Positions 22,727 to 35,477 of a stretch of 64,000 nt of DNA are shown in pieces. Position 1 is the first letter of the stretch; every line of letters starts with the position of its first letter. Source of the DNA: Cristatella mucedo. Taxonomy: Eukaryota; Bryozoa; Phylactolaemata; Cristatellidae. The stretch covers positions 4,661,501 through 4,725,500 of the forward strand of contig WPIO01000020.1 of NCBI GenBank assembly GCA_009760855.2. The letters are read 5' to 3'. A model generated the notes under the pieces. The model saw only the letters and a list, made by a program, of their open reading frames with translations. It was not told the origin of the DNA and ran no database searches. A program made the position numbers and the translations under genes.

Positions 22727-25700
22727 CTGAAAGCAATAAAGATGACACAATAAAGAGGAAGCATGCAGCGACTGATTACGATGGTAATCAGTAGCAGCAT
22801 GTACGAAGTCGAATAAACCAGCTTGACAATTTTAGCCAATGCAGCGATTTGATCAATATCTATATACAATTTTCAATAGCATCACTATTAACACAGCTTT
22901 AAAGCAACCAAGAAATGATTTTCGGATTTAAAAAAAATGACAGTGGTGGGCGTTCCGCTTATAACCCGTTAAAAAGAGCGTGAACATATTCATTGGCATA
23001 CAATCAACCCTGCGATTTTTAAGCGGAAAATGCTTTAATATTGTACTGAGCAGTTGTATCTGAGCCAGGGGAAACGGCTTTGCTAGATGGTTCGTGCCAC
23101 TGCTCTTCAGAAAATGGAATAGAAGTAGTAGAAGTAATAATGAATGCTAGTAATATTCAGGGTATCAAACCCACCGAATTGAGGCTGGTTCTAAGCTAGA
23201 GAAAATATGAAGGCTATAACGACCACTAGCTACTAAAACTTATAAAGTAAAGTGGAGCCAAAAGAGTGCATGCCAGTTTCTCAGCCATGTGTACGTCCTC
23301 CAACCACTTAACTGGAGTGATACAGGTGAATGTGAATGTCATTGGCCCTTTACGAATGGGGCAAAGAGAAGTGTCTATCTTCCCGGCTCCCGAGTTCACT
23401 AGGCGAATTGGTAGGCGCGCTTAAAGGAATGGAGCCGAATATAAGGCGAATAGCGATCTAAGAAATTGATTGAATACTTTCGGGACAGTAGGGAAATGTC
23501 GGAGCTCAGACAAAAGTGGTAGCAATGTGACGTAGGTGCCTGCTATCTATTAACGATAGGCAAAATGGCCTATGGAATCGTGCCTAAGCATTTCGCAATA
23601 TAAAATGTAAAAATCCTACTGCATTTGTTGAGCGTCATAGGTGAATTCTTTATTCAAGGGCTTCACGTATGCCGCGGCGCCCAAGTCCAGAACGTAAGCC
23701 ACACCTTTCTCAGGGCGACCTTAATCACTGTGCCAAACCGACGCAGTATCGATACTTATATCATCGATAAGCAAGCTGTTCGATGCTTCAAATCTCATTC
23801 CACGTAAGGTTTTACTGCCGGTATATATACCTTTCACCCCGCTGTGGGTGTTTAATTGGCTTCAGGCAATATTTAGCAATCAACGGCAAAGGCCAAGCAA
23901 AATACCGCAATCCATTAAAATCCGTTGCATGACATTGGGCCAAGCTGCCACTTTTCTCGAAGATTAAAGCACACTGTATTAAAATTCACACCATTTCAAC
24001 AAATTGCACGTTCAAAATTGCAAAAAACGAACGATGGTTGACAGGAATGGTACAGGCGAATGCTAAAATCTATACTAAATTTACTACAAATTTGCCGTGC
24101 GAAGCGCCTATTGTCGTCATAATCCCTATTTTTATCGCTTCGGGCCCGGTTTAATCTGTGCAATATTCAGCAATATACGGCAGTAGCTCGGCACATACAC
24201 AATCTTCTATGATCTGTCATAAATTGCGAGAGGGTGGTTTACCCAAGCTCCTAATTTTCTAATAAAAGACGCCGGTGCCCTTCTAAAAGAGTCTTGTCTA
24301 TTATGTTATGTAATTTGGTGCTTCCTGTTGAAGGTTTGAGAACAATTTGCAGTGGATTTGTGTGGATTGTGGCACCAGACCCGGTCATTTAGTTAAAACA
24401 TGCATTAGCAGTGTAATCAATAAACTAATGACTGGACTTTATGTGGCTGTGCACTTAAGAAAGTTCACTTTGACGTGCAATACAAACTGGAGGAATAATA
24501 TTACAATATTAAAACATTAATTCACACTCATAGAATGCAGTGGATTGTGGTAGTGGCCCGGGCCATTAAAATCTATTTCTTCCTGACTAGGCTTGAACGT
24601 AATGGAGGGAATGTCTGTCGGCAAACCTAAAATATAACTTAAGTTTGATGCAAAAATCTAAGTGGATCGTAGCATTAGATTTGAGGTGGCCTATAGTGTT
24701 TTGCAGCGGATTAAGATGAACCTTGGTGGATTGTGGTACTGCCTTTGCAGCTCATTTAGATGAGCTTGCAAGAGTGCTATAGTATGGAAATTACTAAGTG
24801 CATAAAAACGACGGTGCACAATTTGATCTCAATCTGACATTGGCTGAATGAATGAACCACATTTCAGGTTAATTGTTTATCTTAAGTACAGTGAATTTTT
24901 TGTAGATTGTGTTAATTCGTTGAACCCAATAGCTGGTATGTAAATGAAAGCTAAAATCGTGTTTCGAAATTACAAGGACCCCAGGGATAATTTAGGCAGC
25001 TAAGCTAGGTTATCTATGACCAAACCTTGACATACTCATCACTTCAAGCACTCCCCAGATGATCAATTACCAGTTACATCTAGAAATAGGAGTTGAGCTC
25101 ATTGCCAATTTAACATTCACCAGTGATACTTATACAAATGAGGGTGTACTTCTAACGTGTCTGGTTGTCGATCGTGTCAAATGCTGGTGGTACACTTTGA
25201 AGTACCAGCAGCGAGACCGGAACGTGGTTAGCATTTTCTAGACGGTCACAATACATTGGTTGCAGAGCAAGTTTTGACGCTTGAAGGGTGAGCTCTAAGT
25301 CCCGATATTAGTTTAATAGCAAGATTTTTCATGACATTTCTAGCTTTGTAATTATCAGTCAGAACATTTCTGTTTTTAGAGATAAATCAAATTTATTGTA
25401 AAAGGTAGGCACACTTAAAGTAATTTTACGTTAGGCAGCAACAATTCTATGCCCTACATGTGTGAAACTGTTAATATAGAACTTTTACAATAATGAAGGT
25501 CAATTAAGCTTGAGGATTATCTTTGAGAAGCAGAGCAGGAGGGCGAGGTCTTAGAATCAAGTATTAACTGCAATGAGTCACTGGAGTCCCTAGTTCATTT
25601 GATTTGGCAGAAGTAAAAGTTAAAGGTATTTTCTCTGAACATCACCTTTGAGATAATTAAAACTTTGTAATAGGTGTGAGAAGTTAAGATGAGTTTTAAA

Positions 25701-26214
25701 ACAGAAGTTTTAGAAATCCGATATTAGTGGTCGGGTTGTATGTTCACCGCATAATTTGGACCTATATTTAACTAAAATGAACCCATGCAACCTTCAATAG
25801 TATTTAAATTTTTAGAACTTGCCTGTAGGCTTATAATTAGACGACATCTTATTAACATCTAGCATTTATTGCTCTTTAAAGTTAACAGCAACCCAATGTT
25901 CGTTGGTCGTAATGGTCGAGCTCTTTTCCATGAATGGTGAACGCTTTTTCGTGCTTAGAGAGCATTTTGCAGAGACCTGATCACAAAAAAGACTATGTGG
26001 GTGTTAAGCAGGAGAGTTATGTATAGGGCGCTCACAGCCTAAGCGGCTTTCTGTCTGCATTCCTTAGCCAGCAGATATAATCTCATGCAACAAAGGGAAA
26101 GTGTGAAGCATAGCACTGTCAGGAGAGTAATTTAGGTAGTACGTAGCATGGATGTAGCAGCTCAGAACCGCTGGAAACGATGTGCCATTATCAGCAGCAG
26201 AAGAGTTGCAGTCA

Positions 26215-26838
26215 TTGAGTTAGGCTTGTCTGTCGTGAGCGTCGCAGTTGCCACATTACTCCACTTCTCGCCGACCTGCACTGGCTACCAGTCAAGCAAC
26301 GGATTGACTTCAAGGTTTTGTCCCTCACTTTTAGGTCCCCTCATTCTATGGCTCCAGCCTATCTGTCAGATATACTACCCCATCAGGCTAAGCATCGTAC
26401 CACCCGCTTCTCGGAATCCAACAGTCTACAAATACCTCATACAAACCTTAAATCCTTTGGAGACCGTGGATTTAGTTCATATGCTCCCAAAGCCTGGAAC
26501 TCCCTCCCGACCTGCGTCAGAACATCCCTTGACCTGACCACATTTAAAAGGAACCTAAAAACACACCTATTTAGGACAGCATTTAGTGGGTCCGTGTGAT
26601 TCGTCCTTGATGTGCTTATGCGTGCTGACACTGTGCATGCTGCCACTAACCACATTTGCATGCTGACCCTGTGCATGTCACCCCTAACCATATTATTCAT
26701 TTCGTTTGTTTTTTTCAAGCATGATTATACTTACCATTCAATTGCATTTCACTTTACAGCAAATGTAAAGCGCCTAGAGAGAGATTAAGTTCTCTGAGGG
26801 CGCTTTATCAAGTGAATTATTATTATTGTTATTATATT
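26215..26838 (+). mobile_element. L2-like subfamily A 3' fragment (type A2), inside the B element
   Basis: The frame 26318-26599 reads HSMAPAYLSDILPHQAKHRTT to TFKRNLKTHLFRTAFSGSV. The 3' region and hairpin tail follow, ending in an ATT-rich run at about 26817-26838. It is almost identical to 46243-46818, so both are recent. The flanking sequence is subfamily B on the opposite strand. Confidence 0.85.
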
Positions 26839-27764
26839 ATAGATTCGTGCAAGGGAGTTCCGCAGTATAGAACCTGCAGAGCTCAAGCTTTTCTTACCGA
26901 ATGTCTTTAAGTAGAGGAATGAAACGGCTAATTTATTGACCATACAAGACCTGAGAGCACGAGGAGGCTGAAACTGGTTCAACAGGACAGCTGTGTAAGG
27001 CGGAGCCAAGCCGGACCGGGCCTAGTGTGAATGCCAATGAACTTAGCTCTATGTTCGTTTATCAACCGGCAGCCATCCTTGCTCTTTTAGCAAAGGAGCC
27101 ACGTGGTCGAACCACAGGAATTTGCAAACTAGCCTTGCAGCCGTATTCCCAGCCCCGTGCAGTGAACGAGTTAATTTTTTCTGCAGCCCAGCCAAAAGAG
27201 AATTGCAATAATAAAGCAAAACAGAACTAAAGAGCTAGTTAAAATTTTCAAGCCACCGTGATAGACAGTTCTTAATCTTAGATAGGGGTTAAACATGATG
27301 GGTTCCTGCAGAAGAATCTCCTGAATTAAGCTTTAAAAATTTCGGCGGCTGTCGAAAACGACACCTAAATTTCGAGCATTTGGTGATGGTCACACAACAA
27401 CATTGAACATCAGAAGAGCAAAGCCTGCTAATCCTTTCACACGCTTAGGGTGTCCTATAAGCAGCTGCAGTTTTATCTTCGTATCGTATAGTTTCAAGAA
27501 ATTTTCCGACATCCAGGATGAAATGTCGGCATGGCAAGCGTTCAGTTTATCAGGTGCTGCAGCAGATTCCGACGGCGGTTTGAAAAAAAATGCAGCTGAT
27601 TATCGTCAACATAAAGTGATATCTTATTCCATGGGCCTCAATCACCTTTCCCAGAGGTTGAGTGTAAATGGACATCAGCAAGAGACCGAGGACGGACCCT
27701 AGAAGGACTCCACAGGTGACCTGTCTCGTGTGTGAGACCTGAACCCTACACGACGCGAATTGTA

Positions 27765-28173
27765 ATGTATCTCCGTCTGTAGCTCCACAAAGTCATAAAG
27801 ACCAGGTGGGAGTTACGCAGGAAAGTTTTGTGTAGCGCACTCACAGCCTCAGCGGCTTTCGGTACGCATTCGGTAGCCAACAGACTTCGTCTCACGAAAC
27901 AAACAGAAAGTGGGAAGCATGGCAGTGCAGGAGAGAAGTTGAGCTAGTGAGTAGCATTGAAGTAGCAGCTCAGGGCCACTAAATAATGATGAGCCATAGT
28001 CGGCAGTAGGAGAGTAGCTGTCGTTTCGTAAGAAGTGTGGAAGCCAGTTCCACAGTCTAGGACCTGCAGAGTAAAAGCTTCTGTCGCCAACGGTCTTTAA
28101 GCGGAGGAACGGATCAGCTAATTTATTGTCAACACAGGACCTGAGGGCGCGAACAGGCTGAAACTGGTGCAGC
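27765..28173 (-). mobile_element. L2-like subfamily B 3' fragment nested inside an older B element
   Basis: It starts at the B 3' end (tgtaatgtatctccgtctgta) and runs to the QFQPVRA region (gcgaacaggctgaaactggtgc). At 28174 the sequence jumps back to a more 5' part of RT (cgatcagacaagaacg), the direct continuation of the sequence left of 27765. That geometry shows a truncated B copy inserted in the same orientation. Confidence 0.6.
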
Positions 28174-29079
28174 AGTTCACGCGATCAGACAAGAACGATT
28201 TAAACTACCTCAGTGTCTCGTCTGCCAGACCGATCATTGTTCTCAATCGTTCAAGCAGGACATCGTGACTAATGGTGTAAAAGGCAGCTGATAGACCTAG
28301 AAGCACTACGGCAGTGACATTCCCGCCATCGTTGCTGCATATGATGTCATCGGTAATACAGAGCAAGGCAGTGTCAGTGAAGTGCTGTATCTTGAACCAC
28401 GATTACAATTTTTTAGACATTCTATTCTTTTCAATGTGTGCTATTAGCTACTTAGCAACAATTTTCCAAGAATATCTGGCAAAAAAGGAAGAAGGAAAAC
28501 TGGACGATAATTTGCAAGGACCTCTGTATCTAATTCAGGTTTTGTAAGTATGTGCCTAACGACAGGTGATTTGAAGGACGCGGGCATGTCCCCTTTTTCA
28601 AAGGAGCATTGCAAATCTTGGTTATGCAGGGCTAAGCTGGTCTTCCAGTGAAAACCACAGAGATAATGGTACAGGGTCTTTAGGAGAAGATCGCCTTTTA
28701 CCAGACGTTATTAAGGTAGTCGCATCGCATGGAGAAACGTAGGGAAATTGCTTAAGGAAGTTCAGAGGTTGCGATTGTGTAATTGCGCGATTGTGTGCCT
28801 CAGTCGGATGGGGCTTTACGAAGGCTCGAATGTGCCCACTGGTTTTAGTAAAAAAGGCTGAAAACTTGTAGGTGACAATAGTCGGCCTTTCTAGTTTCTG
28901 TTTATGTACCACCACGTCAGGCTATGTTGTGGCCCGAGGTGGTAGTCGGGCCCGAGCTCCTATCTTTGGGAGCGTTCGAGAAAGAAAGGCGTGGCCTCCA
29001 ATACATTTGAGGTTAGTTCAAGGCCCAGTTACATGAAGTTAGTCAAAATTGCTGAGGGTGCTTTGTCTACTACGATTGA

Positions 29080-29470
29080 AAGGTTGTTCAGATAGTAAAA
29101 AGCTGAAGTAAAAGAATAAAAGTACCTAAAAGTGAGTAACGTTATCGTAAAGTAGATGGCTGCTTGATAAGGAGCTAGGGTTGGCCAGTGAGAAGCATAA
29201 TGTAGCAATTAAAATACTAGCAAAAGACCAGCCGGATTAAAGAGTTTTGCTCCGACTCTAAACGTTTAATTGCGCATCCGGACGACCTGCAAGTACAGAG
29301 TTACAAAAAGCCGAGAAAGGATGAAACCAATGCTCGGGCCAACTTAGCTGTGGTACACCTATCTAAGCTGGCCCATCTGAGCTGGTTGCGTTTCTTGACA
29401 GTTAGGTAGCTGGATAAAGGCGGACTTGACAGTAGAGAAGAAGTGGTTGTCTAATGAAAGGTCTTATTGT
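29080..29470 (-). mobile_element. Degenerate L2-like subfamily A fragment
   Basis: The minus strand has recognisable A-type words (cctaaaagtgagt, ttgcgcatccgg, ttacaaaaagcc, ggttgtctaatgaaaggtc), the region of RT between DHISSTVKS and the C-terminus. No frame remains open. Confidence 0.45.
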
Positions 29471-30244
29471 GTCAGTATTAAGTGCAGAGGGATCAGAATA
29501 TATGAATATAAGTTGGCAGAACTCATTTCAGGATTTCATTTTCTGTTTTGATCAACACTATGACCACCTACCAGAATGGCAGGCTAATCCTCGACTATCA
29601 AGTTTTTATCTTCAGCTAATTTTAGGACGCTTTTTGAAATCCAAGAACGAGTTTCCACAGTTCATAGGCAATAGAAATAATTCATTTAATTCAGATAGAG
29701 GCAGATCCCTTCAGCCCCACAAAGCACAAGCTGCTAGCACAGTAGCCACAGGAGCACAGGTGACCAGTTTAAGTTAGAATCGGCTCGTCCTCACAATAGG
29801 TTTCGTCTATTACTGCTCTCGAAGGGGAAGTTATAGATTCAGCTATTGAAGTTGGAGCGCCCAACGTGAGCAGCTGTCCCGCTGTCTTGAACTCAACTAA
29901 CTCAACTGGTGGCCATTTTTAGGTTAATAAATCTTGTTAGTTTTCTTGAAACCCTTGACTATTGGCATTATAATGCTTTTCTACCAGCTAAGAATCCTGG
30001 TTAGTGTACCGCATTGGTAAGCTTACTTGGCAGCTCGCCTGTTATCTCAGTGAGATAGCTTTTAACACCAAGAGTTTGTGGCGAAAAATAAATCTCTATG
30101 AAGCTATAAGAACCGCCAATACAAATCCTTAAATTGAACTGTTTACACTCAAAAGGACTAGTTCGTACTGTTGCAGATAAATTTAAGCCTACAGCTCTGG
30201 AGAGCACAAGCTAAGCGGCTGTCGTTTACTGTTCTTCGCGCCAT

Positions 30245-30293
30245 CCTCTCTCTCCCTCTCTCTCTTGCTTTCTCTCACTGTCTCTCTTTCTCG

Positions 30294-30353
<60 letters not shown>
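30245..30353. repeat. (TC)n microsatellite
   Basis: An interrupted then pure TC run, about 140 bp from exon 1 of gene 2 on its intron side. It generates a spurious Leu/Ser-rich frame (30171-30368). Confidence 0.9.
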
Positions 30354-30355
<2 letters not shown>

Positions 30356-30496
30356 CTTCGACAGTTAAACGCTTAAGCCAAACGACCGCTAGGTTATAAA
30401 ACTACCACGGATAAGTGTAGTTCAAGAGTTTGGAGTTACTGAGAAGTCAAAAGAGAACATTTCGGTTAATTGCAAACATTTCGAATTGGAACTCAC

Positions 30497-30503
30497 CTGC
30501 CAT
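30497..30503 (-). CDS. Gene 2 first coding exon (ATGGCAG, 7 coding nt)
   Basis: ATGGCAG followed by the donor GTGAGTTCC on the minus strand, phase 1, matching the acceptor at 22726. The leader shares ccggttcg and acggtccgttgc blocks, in the same order, with gene 1. A CCAAT word lies near 30667. Confidence 0.6.
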
Positions 30504-32475
30504 TCAAACTTCCGGTTCGGGCCAACTCAAATAGAAGGTGCTACGGTCCGTTGCGTCGTTAAAGGTTGTGGCTTTAATTTCGACTGGCCTACAATGCTGC
30601 AATGGTATGAAATGGCATGCAGCCTCAATATATTACATCTCGTTGATGCGATTTCCGGTCGGTTATCCAATCGGGGACTCCAAAGTGAGGCTCTCGAATC
30701 TTATGTAGCCCCCTCCCTAATGACCTTGGCGACACAGCCCCCAAGCGAACCGAACAAAAGTAGCTAGTAGAAAATGCTCGATCAATTTGAGTATGTCGAG
30801 TAAGCCATTTGCATAGTTTCTACAACAATTAAAGCGGCAGTATAAAATGGCTGGCATGGCCATGACTAGAATGCCAACGAAATTAGTTTATTTGTATAGC
30901 TCACTAAAAAACCTAATCTCTATTCAGGTGCTTCACACTTTCAATGAGGCTTGAGCCCTCGATATAGGTTATCAAATACATTTACCTCTACCTTGGTTGC
31001 GGCGAGCACATTAGCCACTGAGCGAAACAAGCGCGGCACGTAGTTGCTGCTTGCTAGGATCCCATCTGTCACGTGCTAATGGCGTTATAAGGTGAAGCCA
31101 GAAAAAGCAGACGAAGTAACAGCCTTACTTTGGCGAATTGTTCTCAAGGTATTCAAACAGTAGAAACGCAAACGCTGAGTGGTTGGCTAAGCTGATGCAG
31201 GCTCTAAGAGTCTGGCCGTAACTAGTGGCAAGCTGCAATGTTGTACGAGAAAAATGTTGCTCCAGCACAAAAGACTGGAGCATGAAATTGTCTGTACAGC
31301 AGTGCTTGCAGTCTTCGAGTGATTGGCTGCCGCCTAGCTGCAGCGGTCAGATGCGCGTTTGTTACATATGAATCTCAGAGTATAAATGTTCATCCCGTTG
31401 CTTTACAACTAGTTGCCTCACGCAAAGTCGTACGTTCCATCTTATTGAATACAAGAATGCCGTGCTGATACCAATAAAGGGAGCTAAAGCTGTGGCGGTC
31501 ATTTAGGAACGTCATGCATGGATTGTAAAGCCACTAGAGAATCAAAAAAAGTGAACGCCTTTCCTATTCCTATCTGTAGAAGCCAACAGGTTCGTCAAAT
31601 TTGTTCGGAGAACTTTAGCATTAAAGTAGACATATTGTGATTGTGTAGTGAGTGTACGATCGAGTCAAAAAAGCATTCTCATCCTCATGTAAGCTTCAAG
31701 CCCTAACTTGCTTACTCTTGTACTGATCTCTAAAGGCCAAGCGTACGCGTTTGCAATTTTCAAAGATTATAACTTAATATAGCCTAGGTAGGCGATACGA
31801 AAGAGTTCCGCAAAAGTAGCCTCATGCAAGTTTGGCAGCAGCTAGTGTTGTAAAGTACACCTGTAAACAGATCATTGATCCATCCCATTCAGAAATCCGT
31901 ACCTCAGCTTTCTGCTTATACCTTTTACAGAAAAATGCCAATCAGTGTAGCCAATAGTTCATGCATAAACTTCATAGAAACAAATGCTCATTATTATCAA
32001 ACAAAATTCTTTTTTTAAAGTCGTTTTTACACGTATTTACACGTAAGAGTAACTTTCGGGGGAACGGCGACGTTTTATTTTCTAAGAGCAGCAGCTAAAA
32101 GAACATATCCAAAATGAGGCTACTTGTTTCAAAGCGCGGAATGAGAGCAGATAGAAAGGAAGTGGGCTCATTAGCAGTTTTAAGTATTACTGATTGTTGC
32201 ATTCAGAATTCATATAGAATGGAAAATGAGCGATAGATGTCGTTGCTTACAGTGGAAAAACCTGCTCGTCCTATGGTGCGAAAGCTTGCCAGGCAACATG
32301 AACACTTTCTTAATTAAAGTTTTGCGAGTGAGCTAGTGCATCTCAGTTGTTTTCAAAACAACATCTCATCAAGATTTAAAAACCTCTCGACTGTAGACTA
32401 GAAGTTTTCCGAGAGGCCATACAAGCAGCGTATACACCGTAATTCGCTGCCGTGTTGTTCGAGAACCTCTAACGG
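30504..32475. other. Region upstream of gene 2
   Basis: Contains the presumed promoter of gene 2 and a CACGTG at 31070-31075, 567 bp from the ATG. No other gene, repeat or transposon is recognised. Confidence 0.4.
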
Positions 32476-32479
32476 CAGC

Positions 32480-33080
32480 TGAACATTCACGAACTAAGTT
32501 GTCAGTACAGACTCACTCTGGATAAAGGCGAAACTCTGAGGATTCGTTAAACAGTAGTTAGTAGACTCAGTGCCATCGCTCGAATAGAGCATCGCTCGAA
32601 TAGAGCACCACCATTTAGTGATCGGAAAGAGTAAAAAAACAGTCAGTACACGTCTTCTAAGGCAAATCACATTGACAAGATGGCTGTGGCAGGTCAGCTG
32701 CTCAGTTGCCAGTGCCTGGCCTCTGGCAGTGGCTCCGAGGACTGACCCACTATTTTCGGTTGTTATGCCACAATGGCTGGCTCCTCCATCAGCCACGCGA
32801 CCATGCTGTGGCTGTTGTTCAAGTAATCTCATAACACAAATATCACGACCTCAAGGACGTCTCACGGGGATCACTCGTTTGTGGTGGAATCCAAGTTAAA
32901 AGAGACTCACCGTTGGCACTGCAGATTCTTACAAAGTCACAATCACAAGAAAGGCAACAGTGAAGGAATTTACAAAAAACTAAGGCAATACACTGGAAAG
33001 TATGCTGTACTATCTTGCATGACACTGAAAATTCTGCAAAATAGCTGTGGCCTTCGTTATCTTAGCCCTGAGGATATTTT
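32480..33080 (-). pseudogene. Broken fifth member of the tandem family (exon 2 relic)
   Basis: Minus-strand pieces in shifting frames follow family order. FQCHA lies near the 5' end; then comes CLSCDCDFVRICSANGE (compare VAVACGCDGIKIC in gene 2). At nucleotide level gccacgcgaccatgctg matches gccacgtgatgatgctg of gene 3. Near 32690 EQLTCHSHLVNVICLRR matches QLTCYDHLVALVCLKR. The 3' side has the equivalent of agtgccgttgctcgaat, with a 16-bp stretch (atcgctcgaatagagc) duplicated in tandem. A degraded acceptor remains at 33081 (ttttactttcag). Stops and frameshifts kill it, and no 7-nt first exon is seen between it and gene 3. Confidence 0.7.
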
Positions 33081-34391
33081 CTGAAAGTAAAAAGCAATTC
33101 AATTAAACCAAGATTATCTATGCATTAGTATATTGCAATTCATTGCCGAATAAACGTTCGTTGACGAGAGATATATTCATACAAGAATAAGGCATCGCTG
33201 CTGATCTGTGGCGTCTGAGGCTGAGTAACCATCATAAGTAAGGTATAATACGAATATAAATTACCGGAGATACTAGTGAGTTCAATTACTTAAGAAATCT
33301 AGCGATGATTTCACACGGCGATCGCATACAGTGTCAAAGTCACATTCTGTTTCATCGTTGGCCGTCCCAAGCTTATCAAATGATGGCCAGCTTTAGCTAC
33401 CTTCCTCACAGAAAGTAGGCCAACTTATAAATAATGAAATACTCTAAATGCCGAGAAAGATGTAATTATGAAAGTCTAAAACAATATTAAAATAAGGTAT
33501 TATAGCAGTGACCGTAGAGACACAAATGCTGAGACTTGTGTATAAAAAATCTAGTAAAAAGATGCTCTAGCTCATAGATCTTATGTTAGGGATAGCCCGT
33601 AAGGTAAGTTGCTCACTCTTCAAGAGCGCGGTCGAAGGTTTTTTAATCCTGCAGTAAGCAATCCTTTATGGTCGACTGTAAGTGGTGGTGACAGATATGA
33701 AAACTCTTCTGCGACGCTATAAAAAACGAGGCAGCTAAATCTGCTATAATCTGTACCAGTATTGTAAAGTGTGAACTGCAGCTGAGCAATGCCATCAATA
33801 TACAATTTTGAAGCAGCCTGCAGAGATATTAAGTAAAGCGAAATAGGAGCTATGCTTGGAAGGATTAAATGATAGTTTGCCACGGGTTACATCGGTGGAG
33901 ATATGAAAGCCCGAGTTACTTTTGGTGGTGACGTTGGCAGAGTAGTAGGGGTTGGGGGGAAAAAACTTCATTCAAAACCAACCCTGAAGAGTAACCAAAA
34001 CTTCAGCTTCATCCGAGATACTGAAGAAATAATATAAAAAATGTGGAATTTTCCAGATAATCAAACTCAATTTAGTGCTGTGCATGTGTAAACTAGGAAT
34101 GTGGGTGAGGTCCTTCCCAATGATGTGGTCCTCAATCGTTTGCTAAACTGCTTATCAATCATCAGTGAGGCTTAATCTTGATCAACTATGTATTGAAGAA
34201 CACAGTAAAGCCAAAAAAGAGCAGTTTCGGTGGAGGCATTGGCTAGAAATCCTCACAGTGACTTGTTGGTGACTGGAAGTTAACATAAATAAAAGCAATC
34301 ATGTAGTTTTTTCGAATGTTACGCACTAAAATGCCTTCCTTACGAGCAAATGATCACGCAAAAAAGATAAATTTTTATGGTTTAAATTTTT
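33081..34391. other. Spacer between the broken copy and gene 3
   Basis: Mostly unrecognised. A short minus-strand stretch near 33640-33700 reads YLSPPLTVDHKG, reminiscent of LMPPLTVDNQN in gene 2, but it is too short to call. Confidence 0.35.
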
Positions 34392-34397
34392 TTTATT
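34392..34397 (-). terminator. Polyadenylation signal AATAAA, gene 3
   Basis: AATAAA on the minus strand, about 164 bases beyond the stop of gene 3, in an A/T-rich stretch. Confidence 0.55.
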
Positions 34398-34560
34398 TTT
34401 GGATACAAGTTTTGACAAGCTAATATCAACTGAATCGTGAGAAACTTAACAAGAGCATATATAGCATATATTTACGGGAGATATCTTGCTCCTTATTATT
34501 GGTAGTTCAGCTTCTCTGAAGCCATGTCCGATTCCGGAAGTCTCTTCCAGCGGCTTCTAG

Positions 34561-35477
34561 CTAAATGATATTACGAAAGAAAATGACAGCCCGTTGGATA
34601 CCAGACTCATATAGAACGGCAAAAGATCGGTTTTTGTTGTAGTCCAAAGTCGATAACTTGGCCATCCTGTAGTGTAAAAGCTCGCCAGGTGTTTTGAAAA
34701 GTGTCACCAGTTTGCCAGCTAAAGTGCGATGTAGCTGCTTAACCACGTTAGCCCTAACGTCCGAAAGATACAAATACGTTCTGTCAGCAGAGAAGCGAAT
34801 GTCGGAGAAGTCGTACATGCTGTAATCGAGATTCCATAAAACGCTGCCTTTGTGGTCCAAGCATGTGATGCGATTTAGGTCGAGTGTGGTGTGAAGTGTC
34901 GCCATCCATTGGTCAGTGATTGCAAGGCAGGAGATCTCTTGTCTGCTGATCCTTATTTTCACAGCATTAGTGCCGTTGCTCGAATCGATTACCATGATAT
35001 AGCTATCGACGGGGCTTTTAGCATCCGTCGGTACATCTCTTTTGAGGCACACCAGAGCTACAAGATGGTCGTAGCAGGTCAGCTGCGCAACTGAATCGTA
35101 GTTTAGCTGCCATCGCCTGGTTTCTTTCCACGCTCCGGTCAATTGACCTTTAGTGGCTGGCTTTAGCTCTACGACGGATCGCTGTTCGTTTAGCCACGTG
35201 ATGATGCTGGGACTTACCGAAGAGCAATTTTTCAAAACGACGTCCACATGCTCAAAGGAATCTCTTAATTGATCACTCCTGTATCCAGGCTCCCAACCGG
35301 AAAGGAAATCTCCATCGTCGTTACAGATTCTAATGCCATGGAGGCCACAGGCAAACGCAATAACGTTGGGACTCAATATTGCTAAGTCGCTGCACATGAA
35401 ATTGAGATGGACTATTCGAAAGCATGTATCAGATGATTGACGAAGATCACTGCCTTCATCTCCATCAGGATGTAGCT
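34561..35477 (-). CDS. Gene 3 last exon, tandem paralogue family of unknown function
   Basis: The exon follows the acceptor tttattcactcag in phase 1. With the 7-nt exon 1 at 40958-40964 it yields Met-Ala-Glu-Leu-His-Pro and a protein of about 307 residues. Landmarks: FMCSDLAIL, VIAFACGLHGIRICNDDGD, IITWLNEQRSVVELKP, KGQLTGAWKETRRWQL, QLTCYDHLVALVCLKR, DIRFSADRTYLYLSDV and LSTLDYNKNRSFAVLYE. Alternating hydrophobic strands and D-x-G-like turns are compatible with a beta-propeller-like fold (inference). It is much closer to gene 1 than to genes 2 or 4. The open frame extends upstream of the acceptor without an ATG, so the long frame beginning TTG at 35562 is not the true start. A second in-phase acceptor at 35525/35526 would add 16 mostly hydrophobic residues. 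Function unknown. Confidence 0.8.

Larger units (their letters stand above)
25985..28920 (-). mobile_element. Old L2-like subfamily B element, broken by two later insertions
   Basis: Outer pieces lie at 25985-26214, 26839-27764 and 28174-28920. Read on the minus strand from the right they give SSPKDPVPLSLW (linker before RT), the first RT blocks, a decayed VSHTR-type RT segment, and the C-terminus with LLNQFQPPRALRSC and VSFLYLKT. The 3' untranslated part ends near 25985. Sequence continues across the gaps when the inner insertions are removed. Many stops mark it as old. Confidence 0.6.
22727..30496 (-). other. Intron of gene 2 (about 7.8 kb)
   Basis: From 22727 to 25980 I see no coding sequence or transposon end; 24340-24920 contains weakly recurring gtggattgtgg words. 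From 25985 to 29470 it is a nest of L2-like insertions. From 29470 to 30240 nothing is recognised, and a (TC)n tract follows. Confidence 0.5.

Noticed and set aside
24340-24920. Possible degenerate tandem repeat around gtggattgtgg words
   Set aside because: The word recurs about five times, but spacing is irregular and the sequence between does not align convincingly by eye.
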